A stretch of 64,000 nt of DNA from Candidatus Nanopelagicales bacterium (GTDB taxonomy: Bacteria; Actinomycetota; Actinomycetes; S36-B12; GCA-2699445), in assembly GCA_037045355.1 (NCBI GenBank), contig JBAOHO010000008.1:124001-188000 (forward strand), in the 5' to 3' direction. This document shows, piece after piece, positions 43,049 through 52,731 of this stretch; the stretch's first letter is position 1, and every line of letters starts with the position of its first letter. The notes under the pieces were generated by a model that did no database searches, was not told the DNA's origin, and saw only the letters and a list, made by a program, of their open reading frames with translations. The translations under genes were made by a program, and so were the position numbers.

Positions 43049-44592
43049 CAGGCGAGCACGGTCTCGGCGTGGACCTTGGCGATCTTCGGCCACATCCGCT
43101 GGAACTCCCGACGCAGTCGCATCTCGTAGTCGACCTCGAGACCGAACAGCAGCCCCAGCGCGAACCCGGTGGGGGCGTCGACATCGGGCTCCGTGGCCAG
43201 CGATTTCAGGGTCATCTGGGCAACGTGCGCGTCTTGATGGTCCCCGAGGATCTCGGTGACCTGCTCCAATACCTTGACCAGTTCTTTGGCGGGCCGGCCG
43301 AACACCGGCTCCACTGCCTCGGCGGCATACCGCGCCTTCTTGGCGGCGATCCGGGTCTCGTGCCAGGGGGCCGCGGGGCTGTCCAAGTGCAACTCCGCGA
43401 CATCTTTGGCGAGGCGCCGCCACGTCTTGTCGACGAGCGGCGGGAGGGCCTCGTCGCAACTGCGGTCCGCTGCCTTGGTCAGGTGGGGCTCGTTCGCGGC
43501 CTCGACCAGATCCTCCAGCAGTCGCAGGTGGCGCTTGCTGCGCAGAGCCGCGAGCGCGTGCGCGCGGGCATCGACGATGCGGGAGTTCAGGGCCTTGTCG
43601 ACTGCGGTCTGGGCCAGGTCCGCTTCGTCCGGGGGCAGGTCGGCTGCCCGTTCATCCAACCGCTCGATCATGACTTCGGTGTCGCGGACGGCGCCGAGTT
43701 CGCCCGCGATCCAGCCGAGTTCGTCACGCAGGTGGCGCGCCCATTTGTCGTCCACCAGCGGGCCGAACCCGCGTAGCCCACTGCGGATCCGTCGTGCCGC
43801 CACCCGCATCTGATGAACCGAGTCCGGCAGATTGCGCCGCACCCGAACGTCCTGCAAGAGGAACCGCCGGATGTGCTTGGTCAGATGAGCGCGCACCGCG
43901 TCCCCGGCGGGGTCACCCGGTCCTACCCCCTGCGCTTCGACAACGTCAGGTGGTGCCGAGGCGCGGGGACCCACCGCGGTGGCCGCCTTGGACGCCGTGC
44001 CCGGGATGGCCCCCGCGGCCTGCAGAGCCTCGACCACGGCGGGCAGCAGGGCCCCCTTGGCGGCCTCCGGCGTGATGGCCTCCACCTCGATCTCCCGGAA
44101 GCGGGCAGCGACATGTTTGCCGTCCAGGATGCTGACGGTGTCGTCGACGAGCTCCAGCACGGGAACTCCCGAATCGTCGCTGATCAGATAAGGGGTCCGT
44201 TCGGTGCGAAGGGTCGCGACCGGGGTCAGGAACTGTTCGCGTGTCAACGCCGTGAGGGTGTCCCGGATGGCCTCGGGCACATCCCCCACACCGCCCTCCG
44301 ACAAGGGAAGTCGAACCTCATCACGCACGCCCTCACCCTCGCCGGGCACCGGGAACTTCACGTGCCAGCCGGCATCGTCGCCCCCCTCTCGTCGACGCAG
44401 GGTGATGCCCCAGCGGAACAGCCGGAGATCCTCCGTGTCGTGGTAGACCGCCGTCAGAGTGCGAGTGGGTTCGGCGCGGATCTCGCGGATCCCCTCGATG
44501 CCGTCGAGGGGCGGCAGGCGGAATAGCGCATGGACCCGCAGTTTCTTCTCGACCTCGCGATGAGTGGTCGGGCTCTGGCGCGTTTCCGTCAT
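43048..44592 (-). CDS. CYTH-CHAD domain protein
   Basis: The 514 residues have an N-terminal CYTH triphosphate tunnel domain, with the ExExK signature at 13-17 (EVEKK), RWGITLRRREGG and WHVKFPVPGEGEG. After an Ala/Pro linker comes a C-terminal CHAD helical domain from about residue 230, with VHQMRVAARRIRSGLRGFGPLVD and WHETRIAAKKARYAAEAVEPVFG. CHAD domains bind polyphosphate and locate to its granules. CYTH domains act on triphosphates or polyphosphate. It sits 2 bp from ppk and overlaps mutT1, so a shared polyphosphate function is likely. Confidence 0.92.
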   Translation of the reverse strand: MTETRQSPTTHREVEKKLRVHALFRLPPLDGIEGIREIRAEPTRTLTAVYHDTEDLRLFRWGITLRRREGGDDAGWHVKFPVPGEGEGVRDEVRLPLSEGGVGDVPEAIRDTLTALTREQFLTPVATLRTERTPYLISDDSGVPVLELVDDTVSILDGKHVAARFREIEVEAITPEAAKGALLPAVVEALQAAGAIPGTASKAATAVGPRASAPPDVVEAQGVGPGDPAGDAVRAHLTKHIRRFLLQDVRVRRNLPDSVHQMRVAARRIRSGLRGFGPLVDDKWARHLRDELGWIAGELGAVRDTEVMIERLDERAADLPPDEADLAQTAVDKALNSRIVDARAHALAALRSKRHLRLLEDLVEAANEPHLTKAADRSCDEALPPLVDKTWRRLAKDVAELHLDSPAAPWHETRIAAKKARYAAEAVEPVFGRPAKELVKVLEQVTEILGDHQDAHVAQMTLKSLATEPDVDAPTGFALGLLFGLEVDYEMRLRREFQRMWPKIAKVHAETVLA

Positions 44593-44594
44593 CC

Positions 44595-46717
44595 TCAGGC
44601 TCCCCGGCGGCTGCTTTGCAGCTTGATCACGGTGTCTTGGTAGTCGACGAGGTCGTGACCCTCTTCATCGACGATGCGGCGGGTCCAGGTTCCGTCGGCA
44701 TCGAGGTCCCATCCTGACGTGCCCGGGTCGAAGGCAAGATCGAACAACCTGGCGACCTCCGTGATGTGCTCGGGGGTCTCGAGCCGAACCAGAGTCTCCA
44801 CGCGACGGTCGAGGTTGCGGTGCATGAGGTCGGCGGATCCGATCCAGGTCTCGGTGTCACCGCCGTTGGTGAACTCGTAGGCCCGGGAGTGCTCGAGGAA
44901 CTTGCCCAGAATGCTGAGCACCCGGAAGTTGCCATCGGTGCCCGGGATACCGGGCCGCGCCGCGCAGATTCCGCGGACGAAGATGTCCACAGGTACGCCG
45001 GCCTGCGCCGCTCGATAGAGCGAGTCGATCAGCCGTTCGTCGACGATCGAGTTGCACTTGAAGCGGATTCGCGCGGGACGGCCTTCTCGGTGATGGTCGA
45101 TCTCGCGTTCGATGCGGTCCATGAGGCCGGAGCGGATCGAGCGCGGGGCGACCAGCAAGCGGTCGTAGGTGGTGTTCATCGAGTATCCGGACAGGACGTT
45201 GAACAGCCGACTGACGTCTTCGCCGACCACCGGGTCGGTGGTCAGCAACCCGAAGTCCTCGTACAGACGGGCGGTCTTCGGGTGGTAGTTGCCGGTGCCG
45301 ATGTGACAGTAGCGACGCAGGACATCGCCGTCGTCCCGGACGACCATGCTGAGTTTGCAGTGGGTCTTCAACCCGACCAGACCGTAGACGACGTGCACTC
45401 CGGCGCGCTCGAGTTTGCGGCCCCATTTGATGTTGGCCTGCTCGTCGAACCGGGCCTTGATCTCGACGAGGGCGAGGACCTGCTTGCCGGCCTCGGCAGC
45501 GTCCACCAGGGCGTCGATGATGGGGGAGTCCCCGCTGGTGCGGTACAGGGTCTGCTTGATCGCCAGGACTTGGGGATCCGCGGCGGCTTGTTCGAGGAAG
45601 CGCTGCACCGACGTCGAGAACGAGTCGTAGGGATGATGCAGCAGCACCTCCTTCTCGCGCATCGTGTCCAGCACGTCCGGAGGCGCCGCTGTCTCGACCT
45701 CGGCGAGCTCGCGGTTGGTCTTCGGGACGAAGGGGGGCTCCTTCAGATCCCCGCGGTCCAGGCCGACGAGCGTCCACAGGAACGTCAAGTCCAGGGGACC
45801 CGGCAGTTGGACGACCTCGCCAGGGTTGACCCCCAACTCGCTGACCAACAACTCCAGCACGTGGGGATCGATCGACTCCTCGACCTCCAGGCGGACCGGT
45901 GGGCCGAACCGGCGCCGCATCAACTCGCGTTCGAGGGCCTTCAGGAGGTTCTCGGCGTCGTCTTCTTCGACTTCCAGATCCTCGTTCCGGGTGACTCGGA
46001 ACGTGTGATGCTGCAGCACCTCCATGCCGGGAAACAGCTGGTCGAGGTGCACCGCCATCACTTCCTCGAGTGGGATGAACCGCTGGCCGTCCAGGTGAAC
46101 CAGGCGCGGCAGGAGCGGCGGCACCTTGACGCGCGCGAAGAGTTCGTTGCCGGTGTCGGGGTTGCGGACCACGACGGCCAGATTCAGCGACAGTCCCGAG
46201 ATGTAGGGGAAGGGGTGAGAGGGGTCGACGGCCAATGGGGTGAGCACCGGGAACACCCGGTCTCGGAAGAACTCATGCAGTTGCTGCTGTTCCAAGCCCG
46301 AAAGCTCGTCCCACCGCAGCACCTCGATGCCCTCCTGTGCGAGAGCGGGCCGGATGTCATCGCGGAAACTCGCAGCCTGACGCTGCATCTGGGTGCGCGA
46401 GTTGCGCCAGATGCCGTCGAGGACCTCCGTCGGCATCAGACCACTGGCGGCTCTGACGGCGATTCCCGTGGCGATCCTGCGCTTGAGTCCGGCCACTCGG
46501 ACCATGAAGAATTCGTCGAGGTTGCTCGCGAAGATGGCGCAGAACTTCGCCCGTTCCAGCAGGGGGATCGGCCGTCTTCGGCCAACTGCAGGACTCGGTC
46601 GTTGAACGCCAGCCACGACAGCTCCCGGTCCAGGAACCGATCCGGGGGCAGTTCTGGCAGCTCCTCGGTGGCCGGAGCTGATTCCGGCGCCTGATCCTCG
46701 GTCAACTCGGCTGTCAT
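44595..46717 (-). CDS. ppk: Polyphosphate kinase 1, single-base frameshift near the N-terminus
   Basis: Ppk1 makes polyphosphate from ATP. The ATG at 46717 has CAGGAT 6 bases upstream and starts TAELTEDQ, then DRFLDRELSWLAFNDRVLQLAEDGR. The frame breaks at about 46569-46570. One added base there gives [33 protein letters not shown] and a 707-residue protein of normal length. Further motifs are LTPLAVDPSHPFPYISGLSLNLAV, the arginine-rich nucleotide site, and the phosphorylated histidine in RYCHIGTGNYHPKTARLYEDFGLLT. The uncorrected main frame would begin with a meaningless N-terminus from 46733. The remainder is intact, so an error is likelier than inactivation. Confidence 0.92.
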
Positions 46718-46858
46718 TCTCCGATCCTGTCACAGGCGGTCGCGCAACGGAGGTCGCAACGGGGGTCGGATGTGCGCTGTGGCCAGTCGCGGGACATGCT
46801 GGGGCGGCGACAGGTCCGGGCGCAGGTCCCGGCCGGGAGGTCAGGCCAGGAGGTTACG

Positions 46859-49332
46859 GTGCGCAGATCGATCGCGGTGGGGCTGGCGATTCTCGCTGTC
46901 GCCGCCGTGGCCGGCACTCCCGGTCGCGCGGCCGACGATCCGCCGCCGGTCGAATCACTGCGATTGCCGGGAGGGCCGACCTCCGCCACCGATCGGGCAC
47001 CGGTGGATCTCGCTGTCGATCTCTACCGGCCCGCAGTCACTCCGGCGTCCGCGGTGGTGCTGGCCCACGGATTCGGGGGGAGCAAGCAGTCCGTGGCGCA
47101 GGAGGCGCAGGAGTTCGTCGAGCGCGGGTTCGTCGTCCTCGCGTACACGGCGCGCGGGTTCGGGACGTCGACCGGGACGATCTCGATGAACTCCCCGGAC
47201 TACGAGATCGCCGATGCCCGGGCCATGATCGATGCGCTGGGCGATCGGCCGGACATCGTCGTCCAGGACGGTGACGCAGATCCACGGGTGGGCTTCGCGG
47301 GCGGGTCCTATGGCGGCGCGCTCGCGCTCATGACGGCGGGCTACGACCAGCGCGTGGACGCGGTCGCAGCCGACATCACCTGGAACGACCTGCGCACGTC
47401 GCTGTTCGGACAGAGCGTCGCAGGCGCCGGCCTCGGGGTCTTCAAGCAGTGGTGGGCAGGCAGCTTCTTCGGCGTGGGGTTGCTGCAGCCCGGGGCCTCG
47501 GCCACTGCATGCGGCCGGTTCGCCCCCGACTGGTGCCAAGCCTTCGAGATCGCCGCGGAACGGGGCGCGGTGACCCCGGGTGCCGCCGCGCTCATGGCGC
47601 GCTCCAGCCCCCGTTCGGTGGCGGGTCGAATCACCGCGCCGACGCTCATCGGCGCGGGCCAAGCCGACTCCTTGTTCCCCTTCGCCCAGGCAGCCGCCAC
47701 CGTCGACCAGATCCGCGCCGCCCAGCCCCAGACACCCGTGAAGGTCGTCTGGCACGGCGGGGGGCACGACGGCGGTGTCGACGAGTCGGAACGGCTGAGG
47801 GACCTGGCCGGGGACTGGATGCAGGCGCATCTCGCCGCCGGCCCTTGCCGGTTCCCACCGACTACGAGATCACGCTCACGAACGGCGGCTTGGGTGCCGA
47901 CTCACGCCGCGAGCCGACGGTTGTCTCGTTGCCGCAGTTCCCCGGGATCGGGGGCAATGCCCCGCAGTCCGTCACGCTGGCGGGTCCCGACACCCAGGTG
48001 CGGGCCCCGGCCGGAGGGGCGCCGGCCGCGATCACATCGTTCCCCGGGCTCGGCGGGGTCGCCGGGCAGGTCGGGTTCGCGCCCCCCGGCCAGAGCGCGA
48101 CCTTCGACTCCGAGCCCGTATCGCAGGACCTCACCCTCGCCGGAGCGCCTCGTATCCGCCTACGAGTCAGCGCGGGGGACCCGGTCCGCGATGTCGCGTT
48201 GTTCGCCAGCCTGCGACTGGTCAGTCCCGCCGGTACCGAAACCACTCCCCCAAGGTTTGGTGGCGCCCATTCGGCTCCCCCGGTTGGGTCCCGATCCGGT
48301 CGACATCGACGTGGAGTTACCGGCCATCGCCACCCGGGTCGCTCCGGGTGACCGGCTGCGGCTGGTGGTGACCACGACCGATGCCGCCTACCGCCTCCCC
48401 GACCGAGCAGCGATCTATGAGATCGGCCTGGCCGACGGTGGCTTGATACTGCCGGTGATCGACGGGGCCTCCGATGTGGGCCGGCCGATCTCGGGCTGGC
48501 TCTTGCTCGTCTTCCCGATTCTCGCGGCGCTGTCGGGCCTCGTCGTGCTCGTCCGGCCCCGCACTCCTCGTCCCCAGTCGCGGCCCGATCTGGCTGATAC
48601 TCCCGTAACGATCCGGGCTGTGAGCAAGGCCTTCTCCGGGGGCGTGGTCGCCGTGGACGATGTGAGTTTCGATGTCCCCCGCGGCATCGTCATGGGACTG
48701 CTCGGCCCGAACGGCGCCGGGAAGACCACGACGATGCGAATGCTGATGGGGCTGATCTCGGCCGACTGCCGGGCGAGATGTACGTGTTCGGCGAACGAGT
48801 GCACCCCGGGGCCCCGGTGCTGGCTCGCATCGGTTCCCTGGTCGAGGGCGCGGGCTTCCTTCCGCATCTGACGGGGCGCCAGAACCTGGATCTGTACTGG
48901 CGCGCTGCCGGCCGGGACGGGACTCCCAACTTCGACGAGGTGCTGGATATCGCCGGACTGGGTCACGCCGTCGATCGCAAAGTGAAGTCCTACAGCCAGG
49001 GCATGCGCCAGCGTCTGGGGATCGCGCAGGCGATGCTCGGCAACCCGGACATCTTGCTGCTCGATGAACCGACGAACGGCCTCGACCCGCCCCAGATCCG
49101 GGAGATGCGTGACGTGCTCCGGGACTACGCGGCCACCGGGCGGACGGTCATCGTGTCGTCGCACATGCTGGCCGAGGTCGAGATGACCTGCACTCACGTC
49201 GTGGTCATGCACCGAGGACGCATGGTTGCGCAAGGTGAGGTCGCGGACCTGATGGCGGGCCGCACGGACGGCAGGCTCGAGGATGTCTTCCTCGAGATCG
49301 TGGGCGCCGACCGAACAGTTGGAGGTGGCTGA
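46859..49332 (+). CDS. Exported alpha/beta hydrolase fused to an ABC transporter ATPase, with three single-base frameshifts
   Basis: The GTG at 46859 has an AGGAGG site. The N-terminus is a signal/anchor sequence. An X-Pro-dipeptidase/CocE-like alpha/beta hydrolase follows, with nucleophile motif GGSYGG and the catalytic His in WHGGGHDGG. Next come a beta-rich domain, a membrane helix GWLLLVFPILAALSGLVVLV, and a full ABC ATPase: Walker A GLLGPNGAGKTTTMRM, signature YSQGMRQRLGIAQ, Walker B ILLLDEPTNGLD. Indels at 47842-47844 (base lost), 48247-48251 (extra C) and 48764-48772 (base lost) break the frame. Repairing them gives one 824-residue protein. The permease starts in TGATG overlap. The hydrolase should be outside and the ATPase inside the membrane. 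Split genes are the alternative. Confidence 0.8.
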
Positions 49333-50249
49333 TGGTGGTGGGCACTTCCCCCCGTGGCTCGGAACCATCCCGCCGCACCCCGAATCCGAGCGCGCCTTCG
49401 ACCGGGTCCCGCCGGGCACTGCCCGTGCGGGTGGAGTTCGTGCGCCAGTTCCGACGGCGGCGCACGGTCGTGACCCTGGGGCTGCTGGTTCTGTTGCCAC
49501 TCATCGTGGTGGCCGCGGTGAAGTTCGGGCCGTCCGCCAACTCGTCAGGCGGAGGCGGCGGACGGTTCGGCAGCGGCAGCTTCGATCTCGTGGGTCTGGC
49601 GACGGCAGGGGCGTGGAACTTCGCGGTCACCATGTTGTTCTTCGCCACGGGATTCCTGCTCATCTTGGTGACCGCGGTGTTCTTGGGCGACACCGTAGCC
49701 AGCGAGGCGCAGTGGTCGACTCTGCGGTATCTCCTGGCAGCACCTGTTTCCCGGCGACGCCTGTTGGCCGTCAAACTCATCGTCGGGCTTGTGTCCACCG
49801 CGATCGCCATCGTGGTACTCATCGCCACGTCGTACCTGGTTGGTCTGGTGGCGTTCGGTTCCGGGCCTCTGCAGAGCCCGGCAGGTGGCTCCTTCGACGG
49901 TGTCGATGCGCTGTGGCGGGTCGCCGTGATCGCGGGCTTCATCTTCGTATCCCTGTTGTTCACCGCGGGCATCGCCTTCCTGATGACGGTGTCCACGGAT
50001 GTGCCGCTCGGGGCGGTCGGGACCGCGCTGATCCTGGTGATCGTCAGCAACATCCTCGACGCCATCGAGGCCCTGGGGGACCTGCGACGCTGGTTGCCCA
50101 CCGACTACACGAACGCATGGATCGGCGCACTGCAAAGTCAGATCGACTGGTCCGACATGGCTCGCGGGGCGGCGTACTCACTGGTGGCGTTCGCCATCCT
50201 GGTCGCCATCGCCGTCATCCGCTTCGACCGCAAGGACATCCTGTCCTGA
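49332..50249 (+). CDS. ABC transporter permease (ABC-2 type)
   Basis: The 305-residue membrane protein has a cytoplasmic polar N-terminus (to about 45) and six helices. These begin VVTLGLLVLLPLIVVAAVKF, then a Gly-rich extracellular loop (GGGGGRFGSGSFD), then FFATGFLLILVTAVFLGDTVASEAQWSTLRYLLAAPVSRRRLL, which is the typical ABC-2 or NosY-type loop. The ATG overlaps the stop of the hydrolase-ATPase gene and uses its GGAGGTGG. It is the only membrane partner of that ATPase and may form a homodimer. Confidence 0.88.
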   Translation: MVVGTSPRGSEPSRRTPNPSAPSTGSRRALPVRVEFVRQFRRRRTVVTLGLLVLLPLIVVAAVKFGPSANSSGGGGGRFGSGSFDLVGLATAGAWNFAVTMLFFATGFLLILVTAVFLGDTVASEAQWSTLRYLLAAPVSRRRLLAVKLIVGLVSTAIAIVVLIATSYLVGLVAFGSGPLQSPAGGSFDGVDALWRVAVIAGFIFVSLLFTAGIAFLMTVSTDVPLGAVGTALILVIVSNILDAIEALGDLRRWLPTDYTNAWIGALQSQIDWSDMARGAAYSLVAFAILVAIAVIRFDRKDILS

Positions 50250-50309
50250 TCCGCGAGCAAGGGTCTGTGGCCCATCGGCCCATCGGCGGGTCGGTCGGTT
50301 GGTGAAGGC

Positions 50310-51194
50310 TCAGGCGGGCGCTACAGGCTCGAAGCGGCGGTCACCGTCGACCCGGCTGAACCCTGCCGACTCGTACACCTTGATGGCGGCACCGTTGTCG
50401 GCATCGACGAAGAGGTGGACCTGGGTCATCCCCCGGTCGGTCAGGTGCCACAGGCCCTGGTCGAGTAGGGCTGCCCCCAAACCGCTTCCCCGCCAGGCGC
50501 GGTCAACGGCGATGATGAACACCTCACCGGAGGTGTCTCCCCCCGCAGTGGCGGTGGGGTCGACCTTGGTCCAGTGGAAGCCGATCATGTCTCCGTCGGG
50601 GCCGCGCGCCACCAGGAAATCGTCGGATCGGTACCACGGGGCGCCCAGACGAAGTTCGAGTTCGGGGCGATCCCAAGACGCTTGGTCGAGCAGGGCGGCG
50701 AAGGCCCGTCGGTTCAGGTCCAGCCAGTCGTCAACGTCGTTGTCCACGTCGAACGAATCGAGCGTCACCCCTGGGGGCAGAGTACGTGGCTCGGTGTCGG
50801 GAGGCAGCGACCGCGCCATCAGCACCAACTCGCGCACACTGCTCATTCCGAGCGCTTGTGCTGCGGTGCGCCCGGCGGACAGATCGCCGTGAGTCCACAG
50901 CGGGAGCCCGGGGTGGGCCCGCTCGACGGCTGCGAGCAACACCAAAGCCGCCGCGCTGTCAGCGGCGGACAGCTCGGCCACCTCGTCAGTGGTCACAACC
51001 GCGTATCCGACCAGTCCTCCGTCGGCGAAACTCAGCCAGTGCTCCCGTTGGTCGAGCAACTCCGACAGCTCTGTCACCGCCAGCCGATTCACTTCGTCGA
51101 GCGGCTGCCGCCCGGTTCGTTCGGCTTCGGCGCCGAGTAGTTCGAGCACGCGGCGACGCTGGTCCGGGGACAACCGTGCCAGCCGCTGGATCAT
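50310..51194 (-). CDS. mshD: Mycothiol synthase (acetyl-CoA:Cys-GlcN-Ins acetyltransferase)
   Basis: MshD performs the last step of mycothiol synthesis, acetylating the cysteinyl amine. The 294 residues form two GNAT domains. The second holds LDLNRRAFAALLDQASWDR, DMIGFHWTKVD, EVFIIAVDRAWRGSGLGAALLDQGLWHL with the acetyl-CoA loop, and VHLFVDADNGAAIKVYESAGF. The ATG at 51194 forms an ATGA overlap with glnR. glnR-mshD order also occurs in Mycobacterium. It confirms a mycothiol-making actinomycete. Confidence 0.93.
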   Translation of the reverse strand: MIQRLARLSPDQRRRVLELLGAEAERTGRQPLDEVNRLAVTELSELLDQREHWLSFADGGLVGYAVVTTDEVAELSAADSAAALVLLAAVERAHPGLPLWTHGDLSAGRTAAQALGMSSVRELVLMARSLPPDTEPRTLPPGVTLDSFDVDNDVDDWLDLNRRAFAALLDQASWDRPELELRLGAPWYRSDDFLVARGPDGDMIGFHWTKVDPTATAGGDTSGEVFIIAVDRAWRGSGLGAALLDQGLWHLTDRGMTQVHLFVDADNGAAIKVYESAGFSRVDGDRRFEPVAPA

Positions 51195-51901
51195 TGTGCG
51201 GGCGCGTCCGCCGGGTCGGGTACGGCGTCCTCGACGAAGCGGTATCCGACATTGCGCACCGTTCCGATGAGCGCCTCGTACTCGAGGCCGAGTTTGGCCC
51301 GCAACCGGCGGACATGGACGTCGACGGTGCGGGTGCCGCCGTAGTAGTCGTATCCCCAGACCTCTTGCAGCAGTTGTGCCCGGGTGAAGACGCGGCCCGC
51401 GTGCGTGGCCAGATAGCGCAGCAGTTCGAACTCCTTGAAGGTCAGGTCGAGTTGCTGGTCGGCCAAGGTCGCCGCATAGGCGGATTCGTCGATCACCAAG
51501 GCACCGCGACGGATCCGATCCGGCGGATCGGCCTCTTCGGCCCCGGAGTTCTGGCGCACCTTGCTCAGGTTCAGGCGTAGCCTCGCCTCCACTTCTGCGG
51601 GGCCGGCCGAGTCGACGAGCAGATCGTCCATCCCCCAGTCGAACTGAACAGCGGCCAGGCCACCCTCGGTGACGATGAGCAGTACCGGTCCGGCGACGCC
51701 CGTGGCCCGGATCAGTCGGGTCAGCGAGCGCGCTTGCGGCAGGGACTGGCGGCCGTCGACCAGGATGGCGTCGTGCGGCGGCGCGTCGAGCAGAGCGGAA
51801 CCCTCGGCAGGCAGGACGCGCAGAGTGTGGGTGAGAAGTTCGATCGCGGGCAGGACGTTCGCCGCCGGCCCCGACTGCGACGTGAGGAGGAGCAGTCGCA
51901 T
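51191..51901 (-). CDS. glnR: GlnR-type nitrogen regulator (OmpR family)
   Basis: The 236-residue regulator has an atypical receiver domain (VLPAIELLTHTLRVLPAEGSALLD, DAILVDGRQSLPQARSL, VTEGGLAAVQFDWGMDDLLVDSAGPAEVEARLRL) that closely matches GlnR. A C-terminal winged helix follows (LTFKEFELLRYLATHAGRVFTRAQLL, then YYGGTRTVDVHVRRLRAKLG). GlnR is an orphan regulator of nitrogen genes. The single conserved Asp is kept, but the usual acidic pocket is incomplete, as in the family. The ATG has a GGGAGGT site. Confidence 0.92.
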   Translation of the reverse strand: MRLLLLTSQSGPAANVLPAIELLTHTLRVLPAEGSALLDAPPHDAILVDGRQSLPQARSLTRLIRATGVAGPVLLIVTEGGLAAVQFDWGMDDLLVDSAGPAEVEARLRLNLSKVRQNSGAEEADPPDRIRRGALVIDESAYAATLADQQLDLTFKEFELLRYLATHAGRVFTRAQLLQEVWGYDYYGGTRTVDVHVRRLRAKLGLEYEALIGTVRNVGYRFVEDAVPDPADAPAQ

Positions 51902-51939
51902 GCCACCTCCCTGTTCCTGTGCTGCGAGAATATCCCACC

Positions 51940-52731
51940 GTGATCGACGCGCTCCGAAGTGATTTCGCCGAGACCGCGACCCTATTCACGCGCGATCGGG
52001 TCCGACTCCGCGCGGGTTTCGCACCCGGTCCTGGCGGCGGTACCGCCCTGTTGTTGGTCCACGGTTTCAACGCCTCACTGTCCAAGCCACCCAACCGCGC
52101 CGTTCTGGCCACGCTCACGGAGCAGTTTCCAGTCGTGGCGGTGGAACTGCGTGGGCACGGCCGCAGTCAGGGACTGTGCACTCTGGGCGACAAGGAGATC
52201 CTCGATGTCGAGGCAGCGGCACGGTGGGCCGCGGTCCTCGGCTGTTCGCAGGTCGTGACCATCGGTTTCTCGATGGGTGCTGCCGTCGTGGTGCGCCACG
52301 CAGCCATCATCGGCGGCGTCGCGGGCGTCGTGTCGGTCAGCGGCCCAGCGTTCTGGAACTACCGGGGCACGTCGATCATGCGCGTCCTGCACTTCGGTGT
52401 CGAGAATCCGCTGGCCCGCCAGTATCTGTCGCGAGTGATGGGCACCCGGGTGGTGCCCCCGCCCTGGCCGAAACCGTGGCCGGAGAGCCCGTCGGAGGCG
52501 GCCGCCCGGATTCCGCCCGTGCCGTTCCTGGTCGTCCACGGGACCCAGGACGGCTTCTTTCCCGATGAGCATCCCCGTGCCCTCATCCGTGCCGCTGCTC
52601 GTGGTGCTCGGGAGAGGGGAGTGCCTGACAGCAGCGAGCTCTGGTTGCGCGATTTCGGTCATGCCGAGGCCGCCATCCCCGCCGGCTTGCTGCGTGAGAT
52701 CACCGAGTGGGTGCAGGTGCGCTGCCGCTGA
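51940..52731 (+). CDS. Alpha/beta hydrolase
   Basis: The 263-residue cytoplasmic hydrolase has LLLVHGFNASLSKPPNRAVLATL, ELRGHGRSQG, the nucleophile elbow GFSMGAA, PFLVVHGTQDGFFP with the acid region, and the histidine in RDFGHAEAAIP. Substrate unknown. The GTG at 51940 is chosen over the ATG-less upstream frame because GAATAT lies 6 bases before it. It diverges from glnR and its last 32 bp overlap the 3' end of the convergent FUSC gene. Confidence 0.82.
   Translation: MIDALRSDFAETATLFTRDRVRLRAGFAPGPGGGTALLLVHGFNASLSKPPNRAVLATLTEQFPVVAVELRGHGRSQGLCTLGDKEILDVEAAARWAAVLGCSQVVTIGFSMGAAVVVRHAAIIGGVAGVVSVSGPAFWNYRGTSIMRVLHFGVENPLARQYLSRVMGTRVVPPPWPKPWPESPSEAAARIPPVPFLVVHGTQDGFFPDEHPRALIRAAARGARERGVPDSSELWLRDFGHAEAAIPAGLLREITEWVQVRCR

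Noticed and set aside
44766..46694. 642-codon open frame on the + strand opposite ppk
   Set aside because: It is the antisense shadow of ppk in high-GC DNA. The ppk frame has all the conserved motifs and this frame has none.
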